Notes: generated by a model not told the origin, from the letters alone. Positions 1-10,065 are shown, counted from the stretch's first letter. The stretch is 64,000 bases of DNA from Mesorhizobium sp. SARCC-RB16n (GCF_008520305.1 NZ_ML703263.1:186001-250000), one strand, 5' to 3'. Made by a program: numbers and translations.

Positions 1-1
1 G

Positions 2-1444
2 CACACACCGCATCTGAAAGCGCTGGCCACGCGTTCGGCGCGCTTTGCCAACACCTACACCGCCTCGCCGCTCTGCGCACCGGGCCGTGCCTCGTTCATG
101 AGCGGCCAGTTGCCGTCGCGCACCGGTGTCTATGACAATGCGGCCGAGTTCGCCTCGTCGATCCCGACCTTCGCTCATCATTTGCGTGCCGACGGCTACT
201 ACACCTGCCTATCGGGCAAGATGCATTTCGTCGGACCGGATCAGTTGCATGGGTTCGAGGAGCGGCTGACGACCGACATCTACCCGGCGGATTTCGGCTG
301 GACGCCAGACTACCGCAAACCCGGCGAGCGCATCGAGTGGTGGTATCACAATCTGGGTTCTGTAACCGGTGCCGGCGTCGCCGAGACCACCAACCAGATG
401 GAGTATGACGACGAGGTCGTGTTCCTCGCGTCCCAGAAGCTCTATCAGCTTTCACGCGAGCAGGACGATGCGAGCCATCGGCCATGGTGCCTCACCGTCT
501 CGCTGTCGCACCCGCACGATCCCTATGTCGCGCGCAAGCAATATTGGGATCTCTACGAGCATTGCCAGGCGCTGGAGCCGGAAACCGGGTTCATCGCTGA
601 AGACGAGCAGGATACGCATTCCCAGCGACTGTACCACGCCAGTGACTATCCCTCTTTCGAGATCACGCCCGAGCAGGTGCGTCGTTCGCGGCGCGGTTAT
701 TTCGCCAACATCTCCTATGTCGACGACAAGCTTGGCGAGCTCCTCGACGTTCTCACGCGAACGCGCATGCTCGATGACACGATCATCCTGTTCTGCTCGG
801 ATCATGGCGACATGCTCGGCGAACGCGGCCTGTGGTTCAAGATGAGCTTCTTCGAAGGCTCGGCGCGGGTGCCGTTGATGATTGCCGGCAAGGGCATTCG
901 TGCCGGGCTGATCGAGGCGCCGGTTTCCAATCTCGATGTGGCACCAACGCTTTGCGACCTCGCCGGCATCGATATCGGGGCGATCGCGCCGTGGACCGAC
1001 GGCCAGTCGCTGCTGCCTCTCACCAATGGCGGGCAGCGCACGGCACCGGTGTTGATCGAGTACGCGGCGGAAGGCTCCTATGCGCCGTTGGTGGCAATCC
1101 GCGACGGCAGATACAAATTCGTCCATTGCGAACTCGACCCGCCGCAATTGTTCGATCTCGAAGCCGATCCGCTCGAGCGGGAGAATCTGGCCGACGACCC
1201 TGCCAATGCGGGCATGGTGGCGGCATTCATGGAAAAGGTCCGGGCGCGTTGGGACATGGCCGGCTTCGACGCCGCCGTACGCGAGAGCCAGGCACGCCGC
1301 TGGGTCGTCTATCCGGCGCTGCGCAACGGCGCCTATTACCCCTGGGATTTCCAGCCACTGCAAAGGGCGTCCGAGCGGTACATGCGCAATCACATGAACC
1401 TCGACAATCTCGAAGAGAGTAAAAGGTATCCAAGAGGCGAATGA
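2..1444 (+). CDS. betC: Choline-sulfatase, 5' end outside window
   Basis: Hydrolyses choline-O-sulfate to choline and sulfate in the cytoplasm, feeding the betaine genes downstream. The reading frame is open from base 2, so the first visible ATG at 98 is not the start; roughly the first 50 residues appear to lie upstream. The sulfatase signature C-A-P-G-R (CxPxR) is encoded from base 74; its Cys is the residue converted to formylglycine. A second conserved metal-site block, CSDHGD, lies near 798-815. The C-terminal part is typical of choline sulfatases. The stop overlaps the next start (ATGA, 1441-1444), indicating translational coupling. Family assignment is strong and is supported by betA and betB in the same operon. 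Confidence 0.93.
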   Translation, partial: HTPHLKALATRSARFANTYTASPLCAPGRASFMSGQLPSRTGVYDNAAEFASSIPTFAHHLRADGYYTCLSGKMHFVGPDQLHGFEERLTTDIYPADFGWTPDYRKPGERIEWWYHNLGSVTGAGVAETTNQMEYDDEVVFLASQKLYQLSREQDDASHRPWCLTVSLSHPHDPYVARKQYWDLYEHCQALEPETGFIAEDEQDTHSQRLYHASDYPSFEITPEQVRRSRRGYFANISYVDDKLGELLDVLTRTRMLDDTIILFCSDHGDMLGERGLWFKMSFFEGSARVPLMIAGKGIRAGLIEAPVSNLDVAPTLCDLAGIDIGAIAPWTDGQSLLPLTNGGQRTAPVLIEYAAEGSYAPLVAIRDGRYKFVHCELDPPQLFDLEADPLERENLADDPANAGMVAAFMEKVRARWDMAGFDAAVRESQARRWVVYPALRNGAYYPWDFQPLQRASERYMRNHMNLDNLEESKRYPRGE

Positions 1445-2444
1445 TGACAGACCTTCTCGTCCCCTCCCTCGACCATCTCAGGCAGGCTTATGCCGTCACC
1501 TCCCAGGCGACACAGGTCACGCCGCTGCTGGAATCGGCGGCGCTCGCCAGGGAAACCGGCGCGGCTCGCGTCTTCATCAAGCCGGAATCGCTGCAATGGG
1601 CCGGATCCTTCAAGGTTCGCGGCGCCTATTGGCGGCTGAAGCGGCTTTCGCCCGACGAGGCGAAGAAGGGCGTCGTCGCCTATTCCTCGGGCAATTTTGC
1701 GCAAGGGCTGGCGGCGGCCGGCCAGGCGCTCGGCATTCCCGTGACCATCGTCATGCCGATCGATGCGCCGGCCGCCAAGCGTGATGCAACCGCTGGCTAC
1801 GGCGCGCGCGTCGTACTGACCGATCATGGAGATCGTGCGCGTGAGGAAATCGCCGCCGCAAAGGCTCGCGAGATCGCGGAGACCGAAGGTCTGGCCCTGC
1901 TGCATCCGTTCGACGATCCGGAGATCGTCGCGGGCCAGGCGGGCGCCGGCCTCGAAGCGCTCGACCAGCTTTCCGCCAAGGACGCGAGCGCTGATCTTTT
2001 ATTCTGCTCGGTCGGCGGCGGTGGGCTGATCGGCGGCGTTCGCTCGCCTTCCACTATCTGTCGCCGGTCACCGAGATCATCGGCGTCGAGCCCGAAGGGT
2101 TCAACGGCATGGGCTCGTCACTGGCGCGTGGCAGCATCGAGACCATGCCGATCGGCCCGAAGTCGATCTGCGACGGGCTGATGTCGCGCCGGCCCGGCGA
2201 CGCACCGTTTGCCGCGGTCAAGACCGCAGGTGTTCGTGGCATCACCGTCGATGATCAGTCGGTGCGGCGCGCCATGCGGATCGCTTTCGAGCGGATGAAG
2301 CTGGTGCTTGAACCGTCGGGTGCGGCGGCGCTGGCGGCACTGCTCGGCGGCAAGGTGGATGTGGCGGGAAAGACCGTCCTGGTGGTGGCTACCGGCGGCA
2401 ACGTTTCGCTCGCCGATTTTATGGCGCATATGAACCATGCTTGA
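1441..2444 (+). pseudogene. Threonine/serine dehydratase, frameshifted
   Basis: PLP-dependent deaminase of the threonine/serine dehydratase family. The PLP-lysine motif SFKVRGA is at about residues 55-61, and the glycine-rich phosphate-binding loop GGGGLIGG sits just before the break. The frame beginning at 1441 runs off into unrelated sequence after base 2040. The homologous continuation (AFHYLSP..., then GFNGMGSSLARG) resumes in another frame and ends at 2444. Inserting one G between 2040 and 2041 restores GGV-ALAFHYLSP and an uninterrupted protein of about 334 residues, a normal family length. So there is a single-base deletion: either a real mutation or a sequence error. It overlaps betC by ATGA at the front and betA by eight bases at the back, so it is an operon member. 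Its role in the betaine operon is unknown. Confidence 0.85.
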
Positions 2445-4089
2445 AGCGGATTTCGTTATCATCGGCTCCGGCTCCGCCGGCTCGGCCATGGCCTATCGTT
2501 TGTCTGAAGACGGCAAGCATTCCGTGATCGTCATCGAATTCGGCGGCACCGATCTCGGACCTCTGATCCAGATGCCGTCGGCGCTGTCGATCCCGCTCAA
2601 CATGAGCCTCTACGACTGGGGCTTCGCCAGCGAGCCGGAGCCGCATCTGGGCGGCCGCGTGCTGGCGACGCCGCGCGGCAAGGTGATCGGCGGCTCTTCC
2701 TCGATCAACGGCATGGTCTATGTGCGCGGTCACGCCCGCGACTTCGACCATTGGGCCGAACAGGGAGCGGCCGGCTGGGGTTTTGCCGACGTGCTGCCCT
2801 ACTTCAAGCGCATGGAGGATTCGGATGGTGGCGAGGATGGCTGGCGCGGGCACGGCGGCCCGCTGCATGTGCAGCGCGGCTCGCGCCGCAATCCGCTCTA
2901 TGGCGCCTTCGTCGAAGCGGGCCGCCAGGCAGGGTTTGAACTGACCGACGACTACAATGGCGCCAAGCAGGAAGGCTTCGGCCCAATGGAGCAGACCATT
3001 CAGGGCGGTCGCCGCTGGTCGGCGGCATCAGCCTATTTGAAGCCGGCGCTCCGGCGCAAAAACGTTACTCTGGTCAAAGGCTTTGCGCGCCGGGTGATCA
3101 TCGAGAACCAACGCGCCATCGGCGTCGAGATCGAAGCTCACAAACAGATTCAGGTCGTTAAGGCGCGACGTGAAGTGATCGTCGCGGCGTCGTCGATCAA
3201 CTCGCCAAAGATCCTGATGCTGTCCGGTATCGGCCCGGCCGGGCATCTGCGCGAAAACGGCATTGCCGTCGTGGCCGACCGGCCCGGCGTCGGCGGCAAC
3301 CTGCAGGACCATCTGGAGCTCTACATCCAGCAGGAATCGACCAAACCGATCACCCTCAATTCAGTTCTGAACCCGTTCTCCAAGGCGATGATCGGGGCGC
3401 AGTGGCTGTTCTTCAAATCAGGCCTTGGCGCCACCAATCATTTCGAGGCCGCCGCCTTCGTGCGTTCGCAGGCTGGCGTCGACTATCCCGATATCCAATA
3501 CCATTTCATCCCGGCGGCGGTTCGCTATGACGGCAAGGCGGCGGCGAAATCGCACGGCTTCCAGGCGCATGTCGGACCGATGCGATCGAAGTCGCGCGGC
3601 TCGGTGACGTTGCGCTCGCCGGACCCGAAAGCGAAGCCGGTCATCCGCTTCAACTACATGTCGCATCCGGACGATTGGGCGGAGTTTCGTCACTGCATCC
3701 GCCTGACCCGCGAGATTTTCGGCCAGTCGGCCTTCGATGCCTATCGCGGACAGGAGCTCTCGCCGGGCAGCCATGTGCAGTCGGATGACGATCTCGATGT
3801 GTTCATTCGCGACCATGCCGAAAGCGCCTATCACCCCTGCGGCACCTGCCGAATGGGCCGCGTCGATGATCAATCGAGCGTGGTCGATCCGGAATGCCGC
3901 GTCATCGGCGTCGACGGACTGCGGGTCGCCGACTCCTCGATCTTCCCGCGCGTGACCAACGGCAACCTCAACGCGCCGTCGATCATGACCGGCGAGAAGG
4001 CATCCGATCACATTCTTGGCCGTACGCCGCTCGCGCCGTCCAACCAGGAACCATGGATCAATCCGCGCTGGCAGGCGTCCGACAGATAG
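2437..4089 (+). CDS. betA: Choline dehydrogenase
   Basis: FAD-dependent GMC oxidoreductase oxidising choline to betaine aldehyde at the membrane. 550 residues, the usual BetA length. The N-terminal dinucleotide-binding motif [10 protein letters not shown] lies at about residues 11-20. The GMC signature around [18 protein letters not shown] follows near residue 90. The catalytic His is in [12 protein letters not shown] at about residue 466, and the C-terminal [11 protein letters not shown]-type FAD segment reads as [17 protein letters not shown]. The start overlaps the end of the preceding dehydratase gene. Function follows from both the motifs and the betC/betB neighbours. Confidence 0.95.
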   Translation: MLEADFVIIGSGSAGSAMAYRLSEDGKHSVIVIEFGGTDLGPLIQMPSALSIPLNMSLYDWGFASEPEPHLGGRVLATPRGKVIGGSSSINGMVYVRGHARDFDHWAEQGAAGWGFADVLPYFKRMEDSDGGEDGWRGHGGPLHVQRGSRRNPLYGAFVEAGRQAGFELTDDYNGAKQEGFGPMEQTIQGGRRWSAASAYLKPALRRKNVTLVKGFARRVIIENQRAIGVEIEAHKQIQVVKARREVIVAASSINSPKILMLSGIGPAGHLRENGIAVVADRPGVGGNLQDHLELYIQQESTKPITLNSVLNPFSKAMIGAQWLFFKSGLGATNHFEAAAFVRSQAGVDYPDIQYHFIPAAVRYDGKAAAKSHGFQAHVGPMRSKSRGSVTLRSPDPKAKPVIRFNYMSHPDDWAEFRHCIRLTREIFGQSAFDAYRGQELSPGSHVQSDDDLDVFIRDHAESAYHPCGTCRMGRVDDQSSVVDPECRVIGVDGLRVADSSIFPRVTNGNLNAPSIMTGEKASDHILGRTPLAPSNQEPWINPRWQASDR

Positions 4090-4174
4090 GCCATGATCCG
4101 CCGATAGAGTGAGCCGCCCGAGAGCCTTCCGCCCAATAGCCGACGCTTGGGGGCGAAATGATTTGGAGATTTCC

Positions 4175-5638
4175 ATGCGCGCCCAGCCCACGGCTTCGCA
4201 CTATGTCAACGGACGCTATATCGAGGACGAAGGCGGCGCGCCACTGCCTGTCATCTATCCCGCGACGGGCGAGACCATCGCCATGCTGCGTTCGGCGACG
4301 CCGAACGTGCTGGAACTCGCCATCGAGGCCGCACGCGCCGCGCAGCCGGCCTGGGCGCGGCTTAAGCCGGTCGAGCGCGGCCGCATCCTGCGCCGTGCCG
4401 CCGACATTTTGCGCGCCCGCAACGTCGACCTTGCCCGTATCGAGACGCTCGACACCGGCAAGGCGATCCAGGAGACGCTGGTGGCCGACGCGCCTTCGGC
4501 AGCCGATTGCCTCGAATATTTCGCCGGCGCGGTCGCCGTCTTCAACGGCGAAGCGGTCGACCTCGGCGGGCCATTCGCCTACACGCGCCGCGAGGCGCTT
4601 GGCGTCTGCGTCGGCATCGGCGCTTGGAATTATCCGATCCAGATCGCCGGCTGGAAATCGGCGCCGGCGCTCGCCATGGGCAATGCCATGGTGTTCAAGC
4701 CATCGGAAAACACGCCGCTTTCGGCGCTGGCGCTGGCCGAGATCTACTCGGAGGCCGGCCTGCCCGACGGGCTGTTCAACGTCGTGCAAGGCTATGGCGA
4801 TGTCGGCGCCGGGCTTGTAGGCCATGATGTCGTGGCCAAGGTCTCGGTGACCGGCTCGGTGCCGACCGGGCGCAAGGTGCTGTCGCTGGCCGGCTCCAAG
4901 ATGAAGCACGCGACGATGGAACTCGGCGGCAAGTCGCCGCTGATCGTCTTCGACGATGCCGATCTCGAAAATGCCATCGGCGGCGCCATGCTCGGCAATT
5001 TCTATTCGAGCGGCCAGATCTGTTCCAACGGCACGCGCGTCTTCGTCCAGAGCGGCATTCACGACCGCTTTGTCGAGCGGCTGATCGAACGGACCAAGAA
5101 AATCCGCATCGGCGATCCGCTCGACCCGGAAACGCAGATGGGGCCACTGGTCTCCAAGGCACAGCATGAGAAGGTGGTCAGCTATATCGAGGCCGGCAAA
5201 CAGGATGGGGCCACGCTGGCCTGCGGCGGCAACGTGCCGTCGCTGCAAGGCTTCCAGGGCGGCTTCTTCGTCGAACCGACGGTGTTCATCGGCGTCACGG
5301 ACACGATGCGGATCGCCCGCGAAGAGATCTTCGGCCCGGTCATGAGCGTGCTGAAATTCAACAGTGAGGACGAGGTGATCGAGCGCGCCAACGACACCGA
5401 GTTCGGCCTTGCCGCTGGCGTTTTCACGCGCGACCTGCCGCGCGCCCACCGCGTCATCGCCGAGTTGCAGGCCGGAACCTGCTGGATCAACGCCTACAAT
5501 CTGACGCCGGTGGAAATCCCCTTCGGCGGCGTCAAGCAATCCGGCATCGGGCGCGAGAATTCGCTGGCGGCGCTGGCGCTCTATTCGCAGCTGAAGTCGA
5601 TCTATGTCGAGACCGGGAACGTCGCCAGTCCGTACTGA
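4175..5638 (+). CDS. betB: Betaine aldehyde dehydrogenase
   Basis: NAD(P)-dependent aldehyde dehydrogenase turning betaine aldehyde into the osmoprotectant glycine betaine. The frame is open from 4109, but ATG 4175 is chosen: TTGGAGA lies six or so bases upstream, and the resulting 487 residues begin like known BetB proteins. Conserved features are the general-base Glu in ELGGKSP (about E249), the nucleophilic Cys in [11 protein letters not shown] (about C283), and the [10 protein letters not shown] block. It is the last gene of the bet operon; 85 bases separate it from betA. No betI repressor is in view; it may lie upstream of the window. Confidence 0.94.
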   Translation: MRAQPTASHYVNGRYIEDEGGAPLPVIYPATGETIAMLRSATPNVLELAIEAARAAQPAWARLKPVERGRILRRAADILRARNVDLARIETLDTGKAIQETLVADAPSAADCLEYFAGAVAVFNGEAVDLGGPFAYTRREALGVCVGIGAWNYPIQIAGWKSAPALAMGNAMVFKPSENTPLSALALAEIYSEAGLPDGLFNVVQGYGDVGAGLVGHDVVAKVSVTGSVPTGRKVLSLAGSKMKHATMELGGKSPLIVFDDADLENAIGGAMLGNFYSSGQICSNGTRVFVQSGIHDRFVERLIERTKKIRIGDPLDPETQMGPLVSKAQHEKVVSYIEAGKQDGATLACGGNVPSLQGFQGGFFVEPTVFIGVTDTMRIAREEIFGPVMSVLKFNSEDEVIERANDTEFGLAAGVFTRDLPRAHRVIAELQAGTCWINAYNLTPVEIPFGGVKQSGIGRENSLAALALYSQLKSIYVETGNVASPY

Positions 5639-5644
5639 TCCTGT

Positions 5645-7879
5645 CTACTTCTCCACCGTGCCATCCAGATACTGGGTCAGCGCACAGACGAGGTGATAGA
5701 AGATGCTCGCCGGCACGTCGCTGGCCAATGAGCGGCCGCGCTCGTCGATGCGGTCGATCCACAAGCCGAGCGGCGCCGGGTCGATGTGCCAGCGGAACAG
5801 CCGGCCGACGCGCGCCTCTATCTCCGGCTTCAGATCAGGCCCCCCCGAGCCATCCAGCGCGATCGCCGCCTTGAGCGCTTCCGCCTGCGGCCAGCTGCGC
5901 GATATCAGGTCGAGCGGAAGGCCCTGCCGCGAGACTGCCCCATAGGCAAGGCCGGTGGCACGGTTGAGGCCGTTGGCGATCGCCGAGGCATAAAGTTTTC
6001 GGGCAAAGACGCTCAGTTCGGCCTGGCCGCTGCGACCGGCGAAATCGATCAGCAGCGACGCCCATTCGAAGTGGTGGCCAGGTTCGGTCCGGCTTCCCTT
6101 CTCTCCGGAGACTGGTTTCCATTCGGCATCGAAATACTCGCCGAGCGTCCAGCTCTCGGGGTCGAAGAAATGGCTGCGGAAGAGATCGATGATGCGCGCC
6201 GCACGACGAAGATGCGCGCGCTCGCCGGTCGCACGGTGCCAGGCCAGGAAAGCTTCGAGCAGATGCATGTGAGGGTTGGAGCGCCGCTCGCCCGCCCCGT
6301 CCGACGTTTCGAGAAAGCCGGTCATGCGGCTATCCTCCAGATACGCGTCGAGGAAGGCGAAGGTCTCTTCGCCGAGCCGCAAGGCATCTGGATTGCCCGA
6401 CATGTGCGCATGCGCAAGTGCCAGCAGAATGCAGGAATGATCGTAGGCGTCCTCCGTGGCGTCGGCGACAGAGCCATCGACGTTCAGCGTGCGCGCCCAA
6501 CCGCCCCGTTCGGTGCGGCCCTGCCCGGCCATGAAGTCGATGCCATGCGCGATCAGCCGGTCGGCCGGGCCGGTCCAGCCGCGCTCCCTGGCGACCGCGA
6601 AAGCATAGACCTGCCTGGCCTGGGTGCGCATGCGCTTGGGCTTGATGAGCGGCTTGGCGTCGAAACCCAGCGCCTCGTGGAAGCCACCATGGCGCTCGTC
6701 GACACCTGAAGTCGACCACAACGGCAAGGTTTCCTGGAACAGCCAGTGATGCACGCGCCGCCGCCAGGCGCCGCTTTCGATGACACGGTCATGCGCTGGC
6801 GTGAACCTGGTTTCCAGCCGTCCTGATTTTTCGAGTTGTTCGACGATCTTCTTGACGTGCTGGCTGTGGCTCACCGGGGCAACGAACGTGGCATCCGCCG
6901 TCGAGACGATGGCGACGTCCTTCATGCCGATCGCCGACAGCAGGCGGCCGTCGCTGCGGATATACGAATTCTCGCAATCGATGGCGACGACATCACCGAC
7001 GACGACATTGCCCTGGCCGTCAGCGGGACCGACGTCGAGCAGCGATTGCCAGGAGCCGAGATCGTTCCAGCGAAAGCCGGCCGGCACCATGGCTATGTCT
7101 TTTGCCCGCTCCATGATGGCGTAGTCGATCGAGTTCGACGGGATGGCCGCGTAAAGTTCCAGCGGCATATAGAGGCCGGACAGGTCCGATGTCGCCGCCT
7201 TGTAGGCCGCGTCGGTGGCGTGCCAGATATCGGGCTGGAATGCCTCGAAGGCGTCGCGCATGGCACCGGCCCGAAAAAGGAAGATGCCGGTGTTCCAGTA
7301 AAAATTTCCTGCCTTGAGATAGTCATTTGCCGTCGCAAGGTCGGGTTTCTCGACGAAGCGCGAAACGTCGAACACCCCGCCCTTCTCGGCCGATACCTCG
7401 ATATAGCCATAACCGGTTTCCGGCTGTGTCGGCTTGACGCCGAACACCACTAGGCGGCCGGCGCGCGCCGCCTGCGATCCCGCTTCGATACTTTGCCAAA
7501 ATTGCCCCGCCGTCGCTATTTCATGGTCCGAAGGCACCACCAGCATCAGGCTGTCGCCGAATTCCGACAAGGTTCGTAGGGTCGCCAATGCGACGGCGGC
7601 TGCGGTGTTGCGTCCCGCGGGCTCGAACAGGGGACCGCCCCCGGCAAGATCGAGACCGGCCAAGTCGGCATGGACACGATCGGCGTGACGCTCCGAAGCG
7701 ATCAGGAAGATCGGCGTCTCGCCATCGGGCCTCGCCGTCAGGCGACGCAAGGTCTTGGCCAGCATGGAGCCATCGCCCGACAGATCATGGAACTGCTTGG
7801 GATTGTCTTCGCGAGACAGCGGCCATAGCCGGGAGCCGACGCCGCCGCTCATGACAAAACTGACGATCCGCTGGCCCAT
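5645..7879 (-). CDS. Mannose-1-phosphate guanylyltransferase fused to AGE-family epimerase/isomerase
   Basis: 744-residue fusion. Residues 1 to about 360 are a sugar-nucleotide pyrophosphorylase of the GDP-mannose type, with GGVGSRLWPLSR at 12-23 and FVEKPD at 165-170. Residues about 375-744 match the AGE family (N-acylglucosamine 2-epimerase / mannose-6-phosphate isomerase-like, alpha/alpha barrel), with HGGFHEALGFD and KRMRTQARQVYAFA near the domain start and GHHFEWASLLIDF later. In other bacteria the guanylyltransferase is more often fused to a cupin-type isomerase. The likely combined job is fructose-6-P to mannose-6-P plus mannose-1-P to GDP-mannose, with the neighbouring phosphomannomutase supplying the middle step. 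The isomerase substrate is inferred. It starts 9 bases after the mutase stop, so the two are one operon. Confidence 0.85.
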   Translation of the reverse strand: MGQRIVSFVMSGGVGSRLWPLSREDNPKQFHDLSGDGSMLAKTLRRLTARPDGETPIFLIASERHADRVHADLAGLDLAGGGPLFEPAGRNTAAAVALATLRTLSEFGDSLMLVVPSDHEIATAGQFWQSIEAGSQAARAGRLVVFGVKPTQPETGYGYIEVSAEKGGVFDVSRFVEKPDLATANDYLKAGNFYWNTGIFLFRAGAMRDAFEAFQPDIWHATDAAYKAATSDLSGLYMPLELYAAIPSNSIDYAIMERAKDIAMVPAGFRWNDLGSWQSLLDVGPADGQGNVVVGDVVAIDCENSYIRSDGRLLSAIGMKDVAIVSTADATFVAPVSHSQHVKKIVEQLEKSGRLETRFTPAHDRVIESGAWRRRVHHWLFQETLPLWSTSGVDERHGGFHEALGFDAKPLIKPKRMRTQARQVYAFAVARERGWTGPADRLIAHGIDFMAGQGRTERGGWARTLNVDGSVADATEDAYDHSCILLALAHAHMSGNPDALRLGEETFAFLDAYLEDSRMTGFLETSDGAGERRSNPHMHLLEAFLAWHRATGERAHLRRAARIIDLFRSHFFDPESWTLGEYFDAEWKPVSGEKGSRTEPGHHFEWASLLIDFAGRSGQAELSVFARKLYASAIANGLNRATGLAYGAVSRQGLPLDLISRSWPQAEALKAAIALDGSGGPDLKPEIEARVGRLFRWHIDPAPLGLWIDRIDERGRSLASDVPASIFYHLVCALTQYLDGTVEK

Positions 7880-7888
7880 GATACCCTG

Positions 7889-9409
7889 TCAAAAAGTCTG
7901 GTTGTAGGCGCCGACTTCCGGACTGCGGCGCAGCACGGCGTCGACGGCATCGAACATCTGCCGGCGACGCTCAGACGAGACCGGGCTTTCGACGACCACG
8001 ACCAGTTCCGGCTTGTTCGACGAGGCCCGCACAAGACCCCAGGTGCCGTCCTCGGCAACGACGCGCACGCCATTGACAGTGACGAGGTCCACGATCTTCT
8101 GGCCGGCGAAACTGGAGCCGTCCCGCTGCATCGCCTGAAAATCGGAGACCACGCGTTCGACGACGCCGTACTTCACCTCGTCCGCGCAGTGCGGAGACAT
8201 GGTGGGCGTGCCGAAGGTCAGCGGCAGCGCACGGTAGAGATCGGCCATCGAACTGGCCGGGTTGCGGTCCAGCATCTGGCAGATGGCAATTGCCGTGACC
8301 AGTCCGTCGTCATAGCCGCGCGCGATCGGGCGGTTGAAGAAGAAATGGCCCGACTTTTCGAAGCCGGCGACCGCGCCCAGTTCGGCAACGCGGCGCTTGA
8401 TGTAGGAGTGGCCAGTCTTCCAGTAGTCGGTGACGGCGCCGTTGGCGCGCAGCACCGCATCGGTGTTGAACAGTCCGGTCGACTTGACGTCGACGACAAA
8501 GGTCGCACCCGGATATTGGCTGGAGATGTCCCGCGCCAGCATGACGCCGACCTTGTCGGCAAAGATCTCGTTGCCTTCATTGTCGACGACACCGCAGCGG
8601 TCGCCGTCGCCATCGAAACCCAGCCCGACATCGGCCCCTGTCTCCAGCACCTTGTCCCTGATGGCATGCAGCATCCGCATGTCCTCCGGATTGGGATTGT
8701 AGCGCGGAAAGGTGTGGTCGAGTTCGACATCGAGCGGGATCACCTCGCAGCCTATGCGCTGCAAGGCTTCCGGCGCAAAGGCGCCAGCAGTGCCATTGCC
8801 GCAAGCGGCAACCACTTTGAGCTTGCGCGTGATGCGCTTGTCCCCGGTCAGATCGTCGAGATAGGTGGCGCGAAAATCGCGGACGAAATCATAGGAACCA
8901 CCGCCCGTCAGGTCGAAATCGCCGGCCAGCACGATCGCCTTCAGCGCGCTCATCTCCTCGGGCCCGAAGGTCAGCGGCCGCGCCGCACCCATCTTGATGC
9001 CGGTCCAGCCATTTTCGTTGTGCGAGGCAGTGACCATCGCCACCGACTGCGTCTCCAGTGCGAACTGCGCGAAATAGGCCATCGGCGACAGCGCCAGGCC
9101 GATATCCTTTACCCGTGCGCCGGCCGCCATCAGCCCGGAAACCAGTGCCAGCTTGATGCCAAGCGAATAGGAACGGAAATCATGTCCGGTGACGATATCG
9201 GGTCCGGCGCCGAGACGCCGGATCAGAGTGCCGAGCCCCATGCCAAGCGCCTGGACGCCAATCAGATTGAGTTCCGGCGGCACCGTCGAGCCGGAATGGC
9301 CGAACCACCAGCGCGCATCATATTCACGAAAACCGGATGCCTTGATCAGCGCCGTGGTTTCGAATTCGAAGCTGTTGGGCCGGGCTTCGCCAACGATTTT
9401 TGGGGGCAA
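7889..9409 (-). CDS. Phosphomannomutase/phosphoglucomutase
   Basis: Alpha-D-phosphohexomutase interconverting hexose-6-phosphate and hexose-1-phosphate, most likely mannose here because GDP-mannose synthesis follows in the same operon. 506 residues. The phosphoserine loop MVTASHNENGWTGIKMG has its catalytic Ser at about 129; the Mg-binding loop DGDGDR is at 266-271. A C-terminal sugar-phosphate loop includes RASSNKPELVVVVES. The N-terminal 30 residues extend beyond the core. First gene of a two-gene operon reading away from the tRNA-Pro gene. Whether it also acts on glucose-1-phosphate cannot be told from sequence. Confidence 0.88.
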   Translation of the reverse strand: MPPKIVGEARPNSFEFETTALIKASGFREYDARWWFGHSGSTVPPELNLIGVQALGMGLGTLIRRLGAGPDIVTGHDFRSYSLGIKLALVSGLMAAGARVKDIGLALSPMAYFAQFALETQSVAMVTASHNENGWTGIKMGAARPLTFGPEEMSALKAIVLAGDFDLTGGGSYDFVRDFRATYLDDLTGDKRITRKLKVVAACGNGTAGAFAPEALQRIGCEVIPLDVELDHTFPRYNPNPEDMRMLHAIRDKVLETGADVGLGFDGDGDRCGVVDNEGNEIFADKVGVMLARDISSQYPGATFVVDVKSTGLFNTDAVLRANGAVTDYWKTGHSYIKRRVAELGAVAGFEKSGHFFFNRPIARGYDDGLVTAIAICQMLDRNPASSMADLYRALPLTFGTPTMSPHCADEVKYGVVERVVSDFQAMQRDGSSFAGQKIVDLVTVNGVRVVAEDGTWGLVRASSNKPELVVVVESPVSSERRRQMFDAVDAVLRRSPEVGAYNQTF

Positions 9410-9564
9410 GACAGCAGGGCTCCAGGCGGCAGAAACACGATCTATCGAGGCGGCAGCTTAGCACACAAGACTTTAAGCCGCGTTTATCCCGGATGGAAAT
9501 CCGGGCTTTCAGGCAATGCCCGACGAAAGCGGACGAAATGCGACAGAAGTGCTGCCATTGCCGC

Positions 9565-9593
9565 TTGCAGGAACGAAGTGTGGCGGCTATAAG
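9565..9593 (+). promoter_or_regulatory. Housekeeping-type promoter of tRNA-Pro
   Basis: A -35 box TTGCAG (9565-9570) and a -10 box TATAAG (9588-9593) are separated by exactly 17 bases, and the predicted start near 9600 lies just ahead of the tRNA at 9609. Read by eye from the sequence. Confidence 0.7.
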
Positions 9594-9608
9594 CCCGCGG
9601 TCTGGTCA

Positions 9609-9685
9609 CGGAGTGTAGCGCAGCCTGGTAGCGCACCTCGTTCGGGACGAGGGGGTCGCAGGTTCAAATCCTGCCACTCCGACCA
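9609..9685 (+). tRNA. tRNA-Pro (anticodon CGG)
   Basis: 77-base cloverleaf. Acceptor arms CGGAGTG/CACTCCG pair over 7 bp. The D stem is GCGC/GCGC. The anticodon stem CCTCG/CGAGG carries loop TTCGGGA with anticodon CGG at 9643-9645. The T stem GCAGG/CCTGC carries loop TTCAAAT. CCA is encoded at 9683-9685. It reads CCG, a favoured proline codon in GC-rich genomes. No integrase or attachment-site duplication is seen beside it. Confidence 0.97.
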
Positions 9686-9915
9686 GAAAAACAATGTGTT
9701 AGCGCATCCCGACTTTGGCGCAACCCGAGATTCATCCGAGGTGGGGCCTGGTTCAGGAGGGTGCCTGTTCCCTCGGAAAAGGAAACGGGCACGAAATCCC
9801 TTTCCTCTCACGACGCGTGAGCAACGAACTTCCTGCCATCGTGTCGGTCAACCTGTGGGCGTTCGCGGCGTGCGCTGCAACTGATCACACTCCGACAAGG
9901 CACGGTGCGCGTCGC

Positions 9916-9990
9916 CTAGCGGAGGCCGAAAAAGCTCAATATCGCTATCACGATGACCACCGCTCCGACGAGCCAAATGATGTTGTTCAT
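9916..9990 (-). CDS. 24-residue single-pass membrane peptide
   Basis: A tiny gene encoding MNNIIWLVG... ending in SFFGLR, essentially one hydrophobic helix. The ATG at 9990 is preceded by GGGAGAG at good spacing, while the longer open frame upstream (to 10110) is non-hydrophobic and falls in the leader. An EcfG-like promoter (10105-10129) and two hairpins lie upstream. Function unknown; the promoter suggests expression in general stress. I know of no named family, and size alone would make automatic annotation unreliable. Confidence 0.65.
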   Translation of the reverse strand: MNNIIWLVGAVVIVIAILSFFGLR

Positions 9991-10014
9991 AGTTTCTCTC
10001 CCGTTGCCTGGTGA

Positions 10015-10065
10015 GCCCGCGCCTCTGGCGGAGGACGCGGGCCGATCAGCCTTTGCCTGCTGATC
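10015..10065 (-). promoter_or_regulatory. Two tandem hairpins in the leader of the 24-residue peptide gene
   Basis: Hairpin 1 at 10015-10042 pairs GCCCGCGCCTC with GAGG(A)CGCGGGC (11 bp, one bulged base, 5-base loop). Hairpin 2 at 10044-10065 pairs GATCAGC with GCTGATC (7 bp, 8-base loop). Both lie between the predicted promoter and the ribosome binding site, so they would be in the mRNA leader. Effect unknown. Confidence 0.5.

Noticed and set aside
4058-5539. 493-codon minus-strand open frame opposite betB
   Set aside because: Antisense to betB; no independent support.
5786-6709. 307-codon plus-strand open frame opposite the AGE domain
   Set aside because: Antisense shadow of the fusion gene.
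9488-9505. CCCGGAT-GGAA-ATCCGGG hairpin upstream of the phosphomannomutase
   Set aside because: Perfect 7-bp stem but no T-run and no plus-strand gene to terminate; kept only as a possible leader hairpin.
8189-9592. 467-codon plus-strand open frame opposite the phosphomannomutase
   Set aside because: Antisense shadow; no domain recognised.
9516-9884. Open frame running through tRNA-Pro
   Set aside because: It translates the tRNA gene itself; not coding.
9609-9990. tRNA-Pro as an integration site of a mobile island
   Set aside because: No integrase, no duplicated tRNA end and no mobility genes nearby.
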